From Basidiobolus meristosporus CBS 931.73 (lineage: Eukaryota; Basidiobolomycota; Basidiobolomycetes; Basidiobolales; Basidiobolaceae), in NCBI GenBank assembly GCA_002104905.1, contig MCFE01000509.1, forward strand, positions 1 through 64,000: a stretch of 64,000 nucleotides of DNA. Reading direction: 5' to 3'. Shown one piece after another: positions 23,377 to 33,139 of the stretch (position 1 is its first letter; each line of letters begins with the position of its first letter). Below the pieces are notes generated by a model, which worked only from the letters and a program-made list of their open reading frames with translations, was not told where the DNA came from and did not search any database. The translations under genes and the position numbers were made by a program.

Positions 23377-23597
23377 TGAGAAAATATATAGCATGGTAAA
23401 CTACATAATACGGTTTGGATATCGATGATGGTTATAGTGCAAGTATGATGATGAATTCCAATTTTGTTAGATTACAAGTTAGCCTTCATCAATCAGCCAA
23501 CTGTTGTACGGTGACTTGACGTGATTGACGTATGCTAAATAAATAAGAATCTTATTAGCATTGAGCGTTCGCAAAATAACCTAGTGATTTCAAGATC

Positions 23598-23695
23598 AAT
23601 ATTTATTCATGTTCTGGTTGGTTGTCGTATTCAGGCAATTGTATTTCTTGGTAGCATACTTGCCCGTAGCTGACCTGGGAAGAGTCGTATTTTCG
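23598..23695 (-). pseudogene. Family B N-terminal fragment
   Basis: Reads Ser-Ser-Gln-Val-Ser-Tyr-Gly-Gln-Val-Cys-Tyr-Gln and Pro-Glu-Tyr-Asp-Asn-Gln-Pro-Glu-His on the minus strand, close to the mature N-terminus of the 22283 gene. No signal peptide or 3' part is attached. Confidence 0.5.
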
Positions 23696-24047
23696 GTGGA
23701 AATATGAGCCACTTGGCTTTTTATCCGTTAATAAAGCAATCGATTCAAATCGCATATAGTCTGTCTTGGTTTAAAGTATCGAGTGCCAATTGACCAAAGA
23801 ATGCTTGTTTACTTTGCTTTTAACATTCCGATGGTTGGTTAACTCAATATGGCTAGGAAGGAACAAATCCTTAATACAAATCCTCCATGCAACAGTAAAC
23901 ACCGGTTATCCCCTGATTGTATTACTGAAGGAGAAATGTTGATTAACTTTGCTTCTCATTTAGTTGCTGGGAATAAAATGCTGATGAATCCTGCTTAGCA
24001 TGTATTTAAGTAACGATTTGCATCCTGGTGTATCAATAAGAACGAAG

Positions 24048-24518
24048 ATGCTTCGCAGTCTCCACATTCTATCCACCGTAGCATTCCTAGTCGGTGTTTC
24101 CCTTGCAACTCCCATTGATACATACAACCAACAAGTTGGACAGACTCCGTACTTTGGTCAAGGCGGCTTGGTGGACGCTAGTGGGAACACAGAGTCTGAA
24201 TCATATACGCCGACATACTATCAACTAAATACTTATCCTTTGTTGGAAAATGTCCAGACCAATTCGGTACAAGATGCTCAGGCACTTTCCAAATTAAACC
24301 AATACGACCAGGTGCAGCAAGTAGATCAGACGTTGTACCAACCATATGCGCCCACATACGTCCAACCACTTTTACCGCTGAGGACGAGGATGAGGATGGG
24401 AATGACTCCGATTACCAACCATCGTGTGGACGTTGTCAATGAAGACGTAGATACAGAGGCTGGTACTAATGTGAGCAAAGTTAATCAGCACTTAATCACC
24501 ATTTTAATACTAGTTTGA
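24048..24518 (+). CDS. Family B-like putative secreted protein, about 156 aa
   Basis: The internal ATG at 24048 is preferred over 24000 because it gives a clear signal peptide (Met-Leu-Arg-Ser-Leu-His-Ile-Leu-Ser-Thr, cleavage around Ser-Leu-Ala-Thr-Pro). The middle carries ALSKLNQYDQVQQVDQTLYQP, which aligns with ALSNSNQFDQAQVIDQTLYQ in the family B gene at 41396. The C-terminus differs: an Arg/Met-rich segment and an acidic one replace the basic tail. It has no Cys in the main part. The last 12 codons may be read-through of an intron; a GTGAGC donor occurs at 24472. Transcript data would settle the 3' end. Confidence 0.5.
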   Translation: MLRSLHILSTVAFLVGVSLATPIDTYNQQVGQTPYFGQGGLVDASGNTESESYTPTYYQLNTYPLLENVQTNSVQDAQALSKLNQYDQVQQVDQTLYQPYAPTYVQPLLPLRTRMRMGMTPITNHRVDVVNEDVDTEAGTNVSKVNQHLITILILV

Positions 24519-24819
24519 ATAAGAAATCAGGGAAAACCGAAGAGTACAATATTACGAATATCTTCCATATATTTGGCATTCTGGTTGTGCGGGACTGAGC
24601 GTCATAATAACCGATAGGCAGATTAGGATTGATTGCCAATAGGCCAAAGAATGTTGATTTATTTTCCTACATTCATTGGAATCATTGGTCAAACACCGTT
24701 TAATGCAACCTTGAAAGTTGTTCGTGAGATGATGGTTAAACTAAACTATTTAATTGATGAATCCCGCTTACCATGTGTATAACCATCGTCAAGAACCATA
24801 TCTCATCATTGAAGCTTTA

Positions 24820-25187
24820 TTAGATTGAAGGTTGTCTAACGTAGCTTTCAGCACATTGCGTATTCTCCATAGGTTCGGTATTTAGAACGTTCTGGTCTGG
24901 GCTATTGGTGACGCATAGGGTACTGCACATCTTGGGTGGGCTACCTAAGGACTTAAGGATACGCAAAGCTATCTGATGTAATAATGGGGCTTGGGCATTT
25001 GCTGTCCTAACAGGGAGCAAGGCTTGGACATTCTGATAACTGCAGCTTGAAGCCCAAAACCACCGCTCCAGTAGTTGTACGCATCTTTTTGGATACATGA
25101 GTACTCAGGTAAATTCATTGATGAAAATTTAACATGGTTCGGATACTGATTATTCTGATACACCGCTAATAAACTACAGATGGACAT
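24820..25187 (-). pseudogene. Family A pseudogene with internal deletion
   Basis: Minus-strand readings include Gln-Asn-Val-Gln-Ala-Leu-Leu-Pro-Val-Arg-Thr-Ala-Asn, then Ala-Pro-Leu-Leu-His-Gln, and after a deletion the tail Glu-Pro-Met-Glu-Asn-Thr-Gln-Cys-Ala-Glu. These correspond to the first and last thirds of family A (40537). The central Gly-Pro-Ser-Leu-Glu region is gone. The N-terminus lies in another frame (25187-24969). Confidence 0.6.
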
Positions 25188-25383
25188 TGCTTATATATTG
25201 TTGAAAGAAAGCCTACAAGTGTCTTTGAGGCAGGTATGCTAGAATAATTGTTGGTTGAGTGGCATTAGCATGTTTAGTAGCATTAGGCTATTGTGCAGGA
25301 ACAGTTACTACTCTAGTTTGTAAATGTAATAAAATGTACTGTTGTGCTTACAATTAGTGCTAGTTGTATTTTACCTTATACTA

Positions 25384-25450
25384 AGTTATTGATTGTGGTG
25401 AGTACTTGCCTCAATAATGGAGCTTGAGTACCTGTGCTCTCATTATATTT
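25384..25450 (-). pseudogene. Small family A fragment
   Basis: Reads Gly-Thr-Gln-Ala-Pro-Leu-Leu-Arg-Gln-Val-Leu-Thr-Thr, the most conserved core of family A. Nothing else of the gene is recognisable around it. Confidence 0.5.
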
Positions 25451-25689
25451 TTCATTTGGAATATCTATGCCCTCATCAGATGACACACTTTGTTGCAAGC
25501 ACCAGTTCAATATGCATAGTCCAAACTGCCATAAATAACTCTAAAATCAGCAGCTGCCAGCACTGTGGATATTATAATTAGTAAAGCAGGGGTAAGACTC
25601 ATTGTTTGTGGATTGCTAGCCCCGCAGGAATTTCTTCTTGAATGTTCATGAAAGTACCGCAAGTAAAAATAGTTTGGTCATAACAGATT

Positions 25690-26350
25690 GAATTTGGATT
25701 TGATCCAGATTTCAGACTGAAGCCCATTGTATGGCCATCATAAGTACTTCTGGAAACTGTCAACTTTGCCCTATAGAAAATCTCAAGCTTGGAGTTTATC
25801 TGATTTCAGCTAGCATTTTAATGGTATTTTGCTGGTATTCAGCTGGTATATTTCATTCCAATTTTTGGTTGGGCTACACTTTGCATTTAGATATCAATAC
25901 CTGTCTACCCCAAAGTGGACAGCAATATACTTACTGCTATCTTACTTCCTTCCCTATTGGAAGCATTGCAATATTTTGTTGCATATTGATATATATGTAG
26001 TTGGAATCAGAAAACTATTGCTTCAAGAATATCTATTTCTACATATGCACCTATGTCACAATTACATGGAACAATAATATATCTAATCTGTAGGACTTCT
26101 GCAAGAGACTTGTAAAGCACCCAAATGTCTTGTACGGTGTGTAGTAGATGCATTTGACAAATATGTGTTTGCTGTATGTCACTTCCACCATAAACCCTAA
26201 GAAGAAAATAAGCTACACAAATTTGACCAAATATTACAGCCCAAAATATAAAAGAAAAACACCAAGTCAATACCAGCAAAATACCAGTAGAATATTAGCA
26301 AAGTACCAGAGGAACTCCAAGTTTGAGGTAAATCATTGGTAATCAAGTTC
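25690..26350. repeat. Dispersed repeat with ACCAGCAAAATACCAG motifs
   Basis: CAATACCAGCAAAATACCAG near 26270 and its complement-like TTTGCTGGTATTCAGCTGGT near 25828 flank a low-complexity AT-rich region. Related copies lie at 35080-35150 and 36890-36960. Frames here lack protein motifs. Confidence 0.45.
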
Positions 26351-26747
26351 AAGACTTTTGCAAAAGTGTAAATTCTGCACAGCCAGTATACTCCTTCTTG
26401 TATACATATCAACATTTCACTCATTGGCACTTTCCTGTCTTTCTTGATTTTCACTTCATATTAGGAATTGTAGATTTCCTCATTTTCCCAGCAGAGTCCC
26501 ATCAAGATTTGATAATTTTCCTAACAATAAAGGTCAGCCATGTGCTATTAGGTGAACCAAATGTATAAGCTCAGCTTGTTTTCCATGCATCTGGCTTGTG
26601 TCCCTTGGGGCTAGTTAAGTGCACCATATGCATCAGAGTCTCATTAATGCATACATTTCTCAAATTCACTTTTAGGCTGTAAAGAAGCTTGCAGATCATT
26701 TTGGTTTACTATTCATTCTAGCTCACAACACCTCATTTGCTTTTGTC

Positions 26748-27416
26748 ATGCTGCTAGGCTTGAGCTCTAGTAAAGCAACAAAATGTCCGCATTGGACTAA
26801 AAAACAACCAACACGAATGTTATTTTGCAACACAAAGCTGGTAATACAAGTGGTCTGGAGACAGGAGATATGCATCAATGGGGCAGGCAGCATTGGCGCA
26901 CTTGCTACTTGGTCCGCGTCCAAAATTTTGAACTTCGTTATTACCAATACCTCTCGTTCCATAAGGATTGAGTGGTGTAAGAATATGGGCGCTACACATG
27001 TGGTCGATCATCACAAAAATCTGAAGGAGCAGCTATCTCCGCTTGGCATAATTGTGGACTACGTGTTCATTTGCTACTCTACCAAGAAGTACCTACCAAT
27101 TGCCAAAGTGATTGTCAAGCCACTCGGGCGCATTGTCTCGATTGTAGAGGTGGAAGAAGCATTGCCATTCACCAAGATAAGTAAAGCATTAAGTTTCTCT
27201 TGGGAATTCATGTTTGCCAAGAGCATGCACGCTTTCTACATGCAATCATGGTCGGTCATCTTGAATCGCATAGCTGATTTGACTGATAGCGGAGTTGTTC
27301 AGCAAACTGTCACCAAAACCCTTCAATTTTTCCGTCAAGGACTGCAAACTGCACACAGAAAGGTCCAGAGCGGTAAGGTCATTATAAAGATTACTCTAAA
27401 TATGAGCAAGTGGTGA
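26748..27416 (+). pseudogene. Zinc-type alcohol dehydrogenase-like (MDR) protein, 5'-truncated
   Basis: The frame encodes the NAD(P)-binding C-terminal half of a medium-chain dehydrogenase/quinone reductase: a Rossmann Gly-Ala-Gly-Ser-Ile-Gly motif near 26880, then EWCKNMGATHVVDHHKNLK, a Val-Asp-Tyr-Val-Phe stretch, Lys-Pro-Leu-Gly-Arg-Ile-Val, and an Ala-His-x-x-Val-Gln-Ser-Gly-Lys end typical of zinc-type alcohol dehydrogenase-like proteins. Full-length relatives are about 335 aa; roughly the first 150 residues, including the catalytic domain, are absent upstream. The 222 codons remain open, so truncation is recent, or this is the last exon of a gene whose 5' part was lost to repeats. Confidence 0.65.
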
Positions 27417-27839
27417 CTCTAGTATGAGTTAGCTGCTGATATAGTAATGTTAATGCGATACGTTACTCTTGTTGGCATTCCCGATGCCTAATTATTGACC
27501 TTAACTCTGTTGTATTGCATTCACTAAAGCTGCCGAGTTAGCCAAATATGGTACTTTAAGTCCAATTCCCCATTCCAATTTATCTGGCATATCTGGTGGC
27601 AAAACCAGCATTTGTTTACTTCCCTTTTTTAGGCATATTGAACGCTAAATTTTGTCTCGCAATTGACTATATTAAGGAAGTGCTCTAGCCCATTTATTAA
27701 CCGTTGCGTTACAAGGCATATTTGTTAGCACCGAAATGCTGGATAAATGAGTTCGTCTGTGCTTTGCAGCCAGACGCACCACACTTCTTATCGCTCTGTA
27801 TAGTGGCTGAACTCTGAGACAAGTCGCCAAATTGACCAA

Positions 27840-28562
27840 ACTTCAGCCTTAATACCTAAGGTATTCTATGATACGTTGCGCAAGAGGAATAGGGTCGGGA
27901 TCATTAGAAGCTCTAAAGTCAGCTGTGGTGTTCCAGACATCGTATTCAATGAAATGAACTCTCCCTCTGATGAATCCATCACACTAGCTGTATCGTCAAA
28001 TTCCTGATACATTTCGTCAACGGTGTTTTCAGGGTTCCAGTCAACGAGATCAGAGTTCTAGATGACGACAGTGAAGCCCAGGTGTTTTAGAATCTTGCGC
28101 GAAGGAGTGTCGGTGTCGCCGTAAGGAGGGCGCACACAAGCAGGCATGACCCCAAGAACAATAGCAAAAGCGAGACTCAGCTTAGTCATCTCATAGGCGA
28201 TATTTTGCTCGCCGACAGTTTAGTAATCGATGGGAGGCCTGATGTGCGAGCATATCTGATGCTCAGGATCATAGGCTCTCTTGACTACATCCAATAGTTT
28301 GTAAATACTCCTGATTGGGTTCTCAGCATCGTAGTTCTTGAAGTTCAGCCCGTTTGTGAAATATGTGGATTTAACCCCGAATTTGTTGAGATAGTCGGGT
28401 AAGCCAGAAGGGAGCAGATTAGGCCGTAGGGACAGTAGCTTTAATACCATTATTGCATTCACCATACTCTTCCTGACACCCAGCAGTGTAACAGCCAGAC
28501 GAGTAGCCACAGTAGCCATACTCACTACCGCACAGACCTGGGGCACAGATTCCTACTCCGGA
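27840..28562 (-). pseudogene. Chitin deacetylase with CBM18 chitin-binding domain, decayed
   Basis: On the minus strand, 28555-28445 reads CAPGLCGSEYGYCGYSSGCY, a hevein-type CBM18 domain with eight-cysteine spacing. After a frame change comes Leu-Asn-Lys-Phe-Gly-Val-Lys-Ser-Thr-Tyr-Phe-Thr-Asn-Gly, then Asp-Ala-Glu-Asn-Pro-Ile-Arg-Ser and Gln-Ile-Cys-Ser-His (metal-binding motif region), and after a stop the motif-3 segment Val-Arg-Pro-Pro-Tyr-Gly-Asp-Thr-Asp near 28130 and KILKHLGFTVVI. The first catalytic motif (TxDDGP) has been deleted and Trp after Val-Val-Ile is a TAG. The family removes acetyl groups from cell-wall chitin (NodB, CE4). Its presence supports a fungal host; this copy is dead. 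Confidence 0.85.
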
Positions 28563-28714
28563 TATAGATAGCTCTATGACAACTTGTGACATAGGGAGAA
28601 GCCAGTGCTGAGAAGTGCCAGTGTCAAACTAATTAGAGGCTTCTTCGAAAAAATTAAACTGCATCAGGTTTTCTTGAATCTGGGACTCTTTCATTACCCT
28701 ATTTATGTTCTAAA

Positions 28715-29235
28715 TTTTGTAATTACACCTAAATATTCACCTATCTAAGTCATCTAGATCGTAGTCTACAAATCTTGGACAATATTGACCACACTCCTTG
28801 TTGGGACTTGGAAGATTCTCTCTGAAACATCATGTACCCATTACATGAACTTTCTCAAAGTCATCAAGACTATCACCTTAAGTCAGTCCAAGTATTACCA
28901 CAATAGACTCAAGAAGTGTCAAGTGGAAGACTGTAAACTGACAGCTACCCCTATAGAAACAGACCTATATCTGGTCAAAACTCAACTTGATCAACCAAAC
29001 TTGGTGTCATTTGAAACCCAGAATTTACCTACCAATCTGTAGTTGGCATCTTGATGCTGCCATGATAGGAACACTTAGGTATCATACAAAGAGTGGGACT
29101 TATCAGCCAGCAAAACCAGCACTATGGGTCTGATCATGCAACAGCAATCAGCCAGATTGTTGGATACCTGAAGGGAACTGCTGATACCTGCTTAAAGTAC
29201 CCCATTAAGGACTTAGTGTAGAGTCTTCAGGATAC
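28715..29235 (+). mobile_element. Chimeric remnant: LTR-A start fused to copia RT/RNase H fragment
   Basis: 28715-28855 aligns with the first 150 bp of LTR-A in plus orientation (ACACCTAAATATTCACCTA). It then passes directly into Thr-Ile-Thr-Leu-Ser-Gln-Ser-Lys-Tyr and VEDCKLTATPIET of copia pol (28870-28970), and on to decayed Leu-Gly-Thr and Tyr-Leu-Lys-Gly-Thr motifs near 29160. The rest of the LTR, gag, integrase and most RT are missing. Confidence 0.65.
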
Positions 29236-29239
29236 TCTG

Positions 29240-31390
29240 ATCCAGATTGAGGACAAAGTTACATACGCAGGTTTATTATACGGAAGATTTACTTTTGATA
29301 CAAAGTACCGATATTCTTCCACAATCACTTTTATAATGCAAGCCATAGTTGGTGGGCTACTCTGCATTAAAACTACACCATATGGTTCCTTGTTGACAAG
29401 TATGTGATCACCAGCCAGTAGAGAAGTTTTGTAATTGTCTTTTAACAAATCTTGAGCTTTGAACTGCTATGTGAACGATATTGACTTCTTTTAGTGCTTT
29501 CATAGATGTGTAAATGTTTCAATATTAGCTCACAAAATATCCAGATAAAATGTACTCAGCTTTACTAGCGTGTTTGCACACAATGGATACCTATTGGTTC
29601 TTTATAAGCTTACAGCAACTTATTCTTCCATATTTCTCACTGGCGCAGAGAGTGTATTAGACAGTGCTAAGAGCATGGTTGAGTCTATTTAACTCCGGCT
29701 CGATGGTTAGATACTCAACTGACAATAGCTCCCTGGCATTGAGAGGTATGTGCTTTGTTCAACAATGCCAAAATGACTATTGTCAGCATCCATTAATCTA
29801 GTGCAAAGAATCTCAGGGATGCCAGCAAAGATCAGAAGTAATGTATAAACTTCATTTTCAAAGTGCAACTCACGTATGTCAAATACTTTTTAACGTCTAT
29901 TCAGTACAGTGATTTGTTCTATTATATCGTCAAGTCTAAATGTATTCAATAGGCTTCTTTCTATTATATTCTAGGTTTGTAGCAAGTTGACGCTTGTTTA
30001 TTATTTCACATATACCAAGTATCAGAATCATCAGCAAAAGTAGATCATTAACTTGAATTTAGCGGTGCTGGTTAGGGTCAATTACCAAATAAAGAATTGC
30101 TGGATAGTATGGTGAAAATCCCAATATCGACAGCTTTGAGATAAACTACATTACATGCTTGAACCGCAGGTCATTCAAGATATAATACTATGCTTTACTA
30201 AGAGTCGGCTCAGGCATTGAACTCATTTCAAAGCTTCAATCAGAGCATCACTTGTACGCTATACAAATGTTTGCGAGAGCGTCTCCGGGCGTGTCCCCGG
30301 ATCCTCTTCGCGTAGTTAAAGCAATGTAGAGATTGCCGACACTCAATAGCTTTTGGCTTCTGTATTAACGACAAGATCTGCGACAGTGATAAAAACAGTG
30401 GCACTGTGGAAGCAAGTCAGTCAAGTGCCTTAAACCGCGGGATGATTGTTTTGTAATGTCACTCATATATGATTAAGTCACACTTCTTACGGACTAAGCA
30501 TGTAAAAATCCAACTCCACACTTGGGTCTAGATACGTCAGCCAAGCCGCAACAAGCGGCTGAGTTTGTTCCCCAAATCGTCCAACAATATAACCAAATCG
30601 ATCTTTATCTCCAACACACTACTGAAGGCGCCGTTTATCGTGATAATTCCACAAAAATGAGTAAATAACGCTGTTTATTCTCAGCATAATGCAATGCTAT
30701 CAAATGCTAGTTTTCCATATCCCCGGTAAAAAATGACTCGATCGATTTATCTTTGGATGATCATTTTCGCAGGGTGATTAACTGCATTTGGATTATTAAC
30801 TTAATAATGGTGATACTTAAGCGTGGCTTACCTTGCTGATCAATGCGCGTTGGCTACTGGCAACACTTTCAACCTTGATAACAATCTTATTATAAGCGCT
30901 ATATTTCACCGACTTTCTTTTGAGATTGTTCCACCATATTGACCAACCTAGATGTCATCAACAGCAGCATTCTCGAATACCCTCAGAAAGCTGAGTAAGG
31001 TCACCTGAACGAAGAGGCCAACCCAGGCGGATTTTTATTTGCTACAGAGGGCGAGCTACTTTGATATTGATAGTTGAAATGATTGGCATCGCTGAATAAT
31101 TGCCAATCTGATTTGCATGCCGAAGCTCCGAATAAGATACGGCTCTGGTAGCTGCAATATCAGTGGCCTTACTAAGAACGTGACCAGTAATGGATACCCC
31201 GCTAATACTCAGTATTTACGTGGATAATAGCAGTACTCCGGATGATAGGCTGCATATGAGGAGATACTGATTAACCAATTTTGTGAAGAATCTTGATTTT
31301 ACGATTCCTATGACGATTCCCGAGATCAGATGGACCAGATCATGACCTAACCCCAACTACCCAAAAGTTTAGAAAACGCATCATTTATAA
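29240..31390. other. 2.1 kb without recognisable genes
   Basis: Short frames only; the 73-codon frame at 29227-29448 (-) has no known motif. No RNA gene, repeat array or element ends could be identified by eye. Confidence 0.45.
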
Positions 31391-31488
31391 CGAGTTAATG
31401 ACCACGTGCATATTGATTGTTGAGTAATATTTTATCTTGGGCAATGCGGTTGATTTTATCTGCTTTATTGTGTCTTCTGGCCGAAACA

Positions 31489-31776
31489 TCAGTTATCTTT
31501 GATGACCTTGTGAGGTGCATAGACCGGGGGCAAGGTAGGCCTTGCACAATCGGTGGTCTGTAAGTAAGCATCAGTTGTTGCGCGATGAGGCTGTTTGATT
31601 TGAATTCTTCTCTGTAGATTTTCCTGCTCCATTCGATGAATATTTGCAAGTAATTTGCCAACACGTGGATCCACGGAAGCAGACGACGGATCGTTCGACT
31701 CGGATCCTGGATGTTGAAAAGCCTCGATAGCACTGAAGAGTGCCACAGCAGCTATGAAAGCATTAGTAAACAGCAT
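31489..31776 (-). CDS. Small putative secreted protein, 95 aa
   Basis: The ATG at 31776 starts a signal peptide with a hydrophobic core Ala-Phe-Ile-Ala-Ala-Val-Ala-Leu-Phe and likely cleavage around residue 19-20. The mature chain is hydrophilic, with a Pro/Ser/Asp-rich start, a helical Lys-Leu-Leu-Ala-Asn-Ile-His-Arg-Met-Glu-Gln-Glu-Asn segment with heptad character, one Cys and a Pro-rich end. A TATA box (AATATAAAAC, 31807-31816) lies 31 bp upstream. An overlapping minus-strand frame (31733-31395) is a shadow. Family unknown; no paralogue was seen in this window. Confidence 0.55.
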   Translation of the reverse strand: MLFTNAFIAAVALFSAIEAFQHPGSESNDPSSASVDPRVGKLLANIHRMEQENLQRRIQIKQPHRATTDAYLQTTDCARPTLPPVYAPHKVIKDN

Positions 31777-31806
31777 TGTTGAGAATTCTGAATGCGCTGA
31801 ATCGCC

Positions 31807-31816
31807 GTTTTATATT
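31807..31816 (-). promoter_or_regulatory. TATA box of the 31776 gene
   Basis: AATATAAAAC on the minus strand, 31 bp from the start codon. Confidence 0.6.
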
Positions 31817-32257
31817 GCTGTTCTGTGGGCGGATACAAACGTTCTGGGATACGCGTGATTTTCGTGACGAATCCATGGAATACTTTTTGGAACGAAGTAT
31901 GTCAAATCTGAAGTGACAACTACTCGAAGAAGAGTGCCAGATTAGTCACATGGGATAAGCCTGGTTTCGCATGTTCAGGTGGAGATGGCATTTGGTAAGT
32001 GCCTGACCGCCTCACTCAAGCCACTGAAGATTTGTGTGGTGCCGTAGCAAGCTTTCACCGATATCTTTCACCACCATGTCAAAGTAGGAAGACGATTCGT
32101 AGCACGTGAATTTTCAGCCATGTTGAGTGAGATGTGTCAAAGGAAATCGTGGCTGAAAAAGGCTAACTGCACCCGGCGCGTGCAGAGGCTGGGCAATGGC
32201 ACGTGTGTAGATAGACTGAGGATGGAAATGCGCAAGAGAAAAGCCAATAAACTGATG

Positions 32258-32265
32258 TATAAAAA
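32258..32265 (+). promoter_or_regulatory. TATA box of the DUF3472 gene
   Basis: TATAAAAA lies 37 bp before the ATG at 32303. Confidence 0.65.
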
Positions 32266-32302
32266 GCCATAGTCGTCCCGGTAGTCAACCACTTTCATTA
32301 TT

Positions 32303-33124
32303 ATGCTTAGCAAAATCCGCTCTCTAACCTTAGTCCTGGTGCTAGGGCTCCTTGTAGGATGTAACGCAATGTACAACTATCCTGACTTTCCGAATTGGAA
32401 CATAGGGCCAGTGAAGAGCTTTGAGTCCGATCTATTAATCCCTGACGGCATGGCCCCTCCGACCACCTACTGGAACCCTGCAGGGTTTGGGACTGGCTAT
32501 TTTGGGTTTCAGACGTTGGATACTTCCGAGGACAGGGTGCTTATCTTCTCCGTATGGAATCTCAAGAACACCACGACCGAAGTCATCAAGATGGGCGAGA
32601 ATGTCTGGCACACACCCTTCTATGAGTTGGGGGGCTGGGGTACTCATGCCTTTATGAACTACCATTGGCAAACAGGTGTCACATACCGCGTGAAAATCGA
32701 AGCCGAATGGGTTGGCAACGATACCGTCTTCACCGCCTCGTTTAGGGTGAATGATCAATGGCACTTTTTTGCCAGTATCAAAGGCATTGGCTTTGGCAAT
32801 TATGGTCTCAATTACGACACTGGAATCTTCCAGTTCCTGGAGGATTATGGTGGCACTGTTAACCAAACACGAAAGGGTATCTATAGCAGACAGTGCTATC
32901 GCATTGAAGGAAGTGATTTTTGCTATCCCAACTGGGGCGGCTACATCGCTCAAGCCTGCTGCATTCCTTGCTGGGGCGCCGGCGTAATCCCGTCTGGAGA
33001 AGGTACTTACCTGGCCTTTGATGGAAATCCAGTAGGGACCGAGGATTGCAATCATGTAGTAAATACTTGGCTTAACTATAATCACTGTGCTATGGATGAA
33101 TATAGTCATGCAATTAATGCTTAA
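32303..33124 (+). CDS. Secreted DUF3472-domain protein, 273 aa
   Basis: A signal peptide spans residues 1-22 (Leu-Val-Leu-Val-Leu-Gly-Leu-Leu-Val-Gly-Cys core). The following domain matches the DUF3472 pattern: Gly-Tyr-Phe-Gly-Phe-Gln at about 55-60, a Val-Leu-Ile-Phe-Ser-Val-Trp-Asn strand at about 68-75, a Gly-Trp-Gly-Thr-His turn and WQTGVTYRVKIEAEW at about 118-132. The C-terminal third adds a Cys-rich part (Cys-Tyr-Arg-Ile, Phe-Cys-Tyr-Pro-Asn-Trp-Gly-Gly, Cys-Cys-Ile-Pro-Cys) likely disulfide-bonded. The family has no established activity. There are no introns, TATA is upstream and AATAAA follows at about 33140. The sequence is visibly richer in G+C than its surroundings. It looks intact; a 232-codon opposite-strand frame is a shadow. 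Confidence 0.8.
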   Translation: MLSKIRSLTLVLVLGLLVGCNAMYNYPDFPNWNIGPVKSFESDLLIPDGMAPPTTYWNPAGFGTGYFGFQTLDTSEDRVLIFSVWNLKNTTTEVIKMGENVWHTPFYELGGWGTHAFMNYHWQTGVTYRVKIEAEWVGNDTVFTASFRVNDQWHFFASIKGIGFGNYGLNYDTGIFQFLEDYGGTVNQTRKGIYSRQCYRIEGSDFCYPNWGGYIAQACCIPCWGAGVIPSGEGTYLAFDGNPVGTEDCNHVVNTWLNYNHCAMDEYSHAINA

Positions 33125-33139
33125 GTGGTGCACTTCATG

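Noticed and set aside
32435-33133. Minus-strand 232-codon open frame opposite the DUF3472 gene
   Set aside because: It is antisense to a gene with signal peptide, domain motifs, TATA and AATAAA; its own sequence has no motif. It is a shadow of biased codon use.
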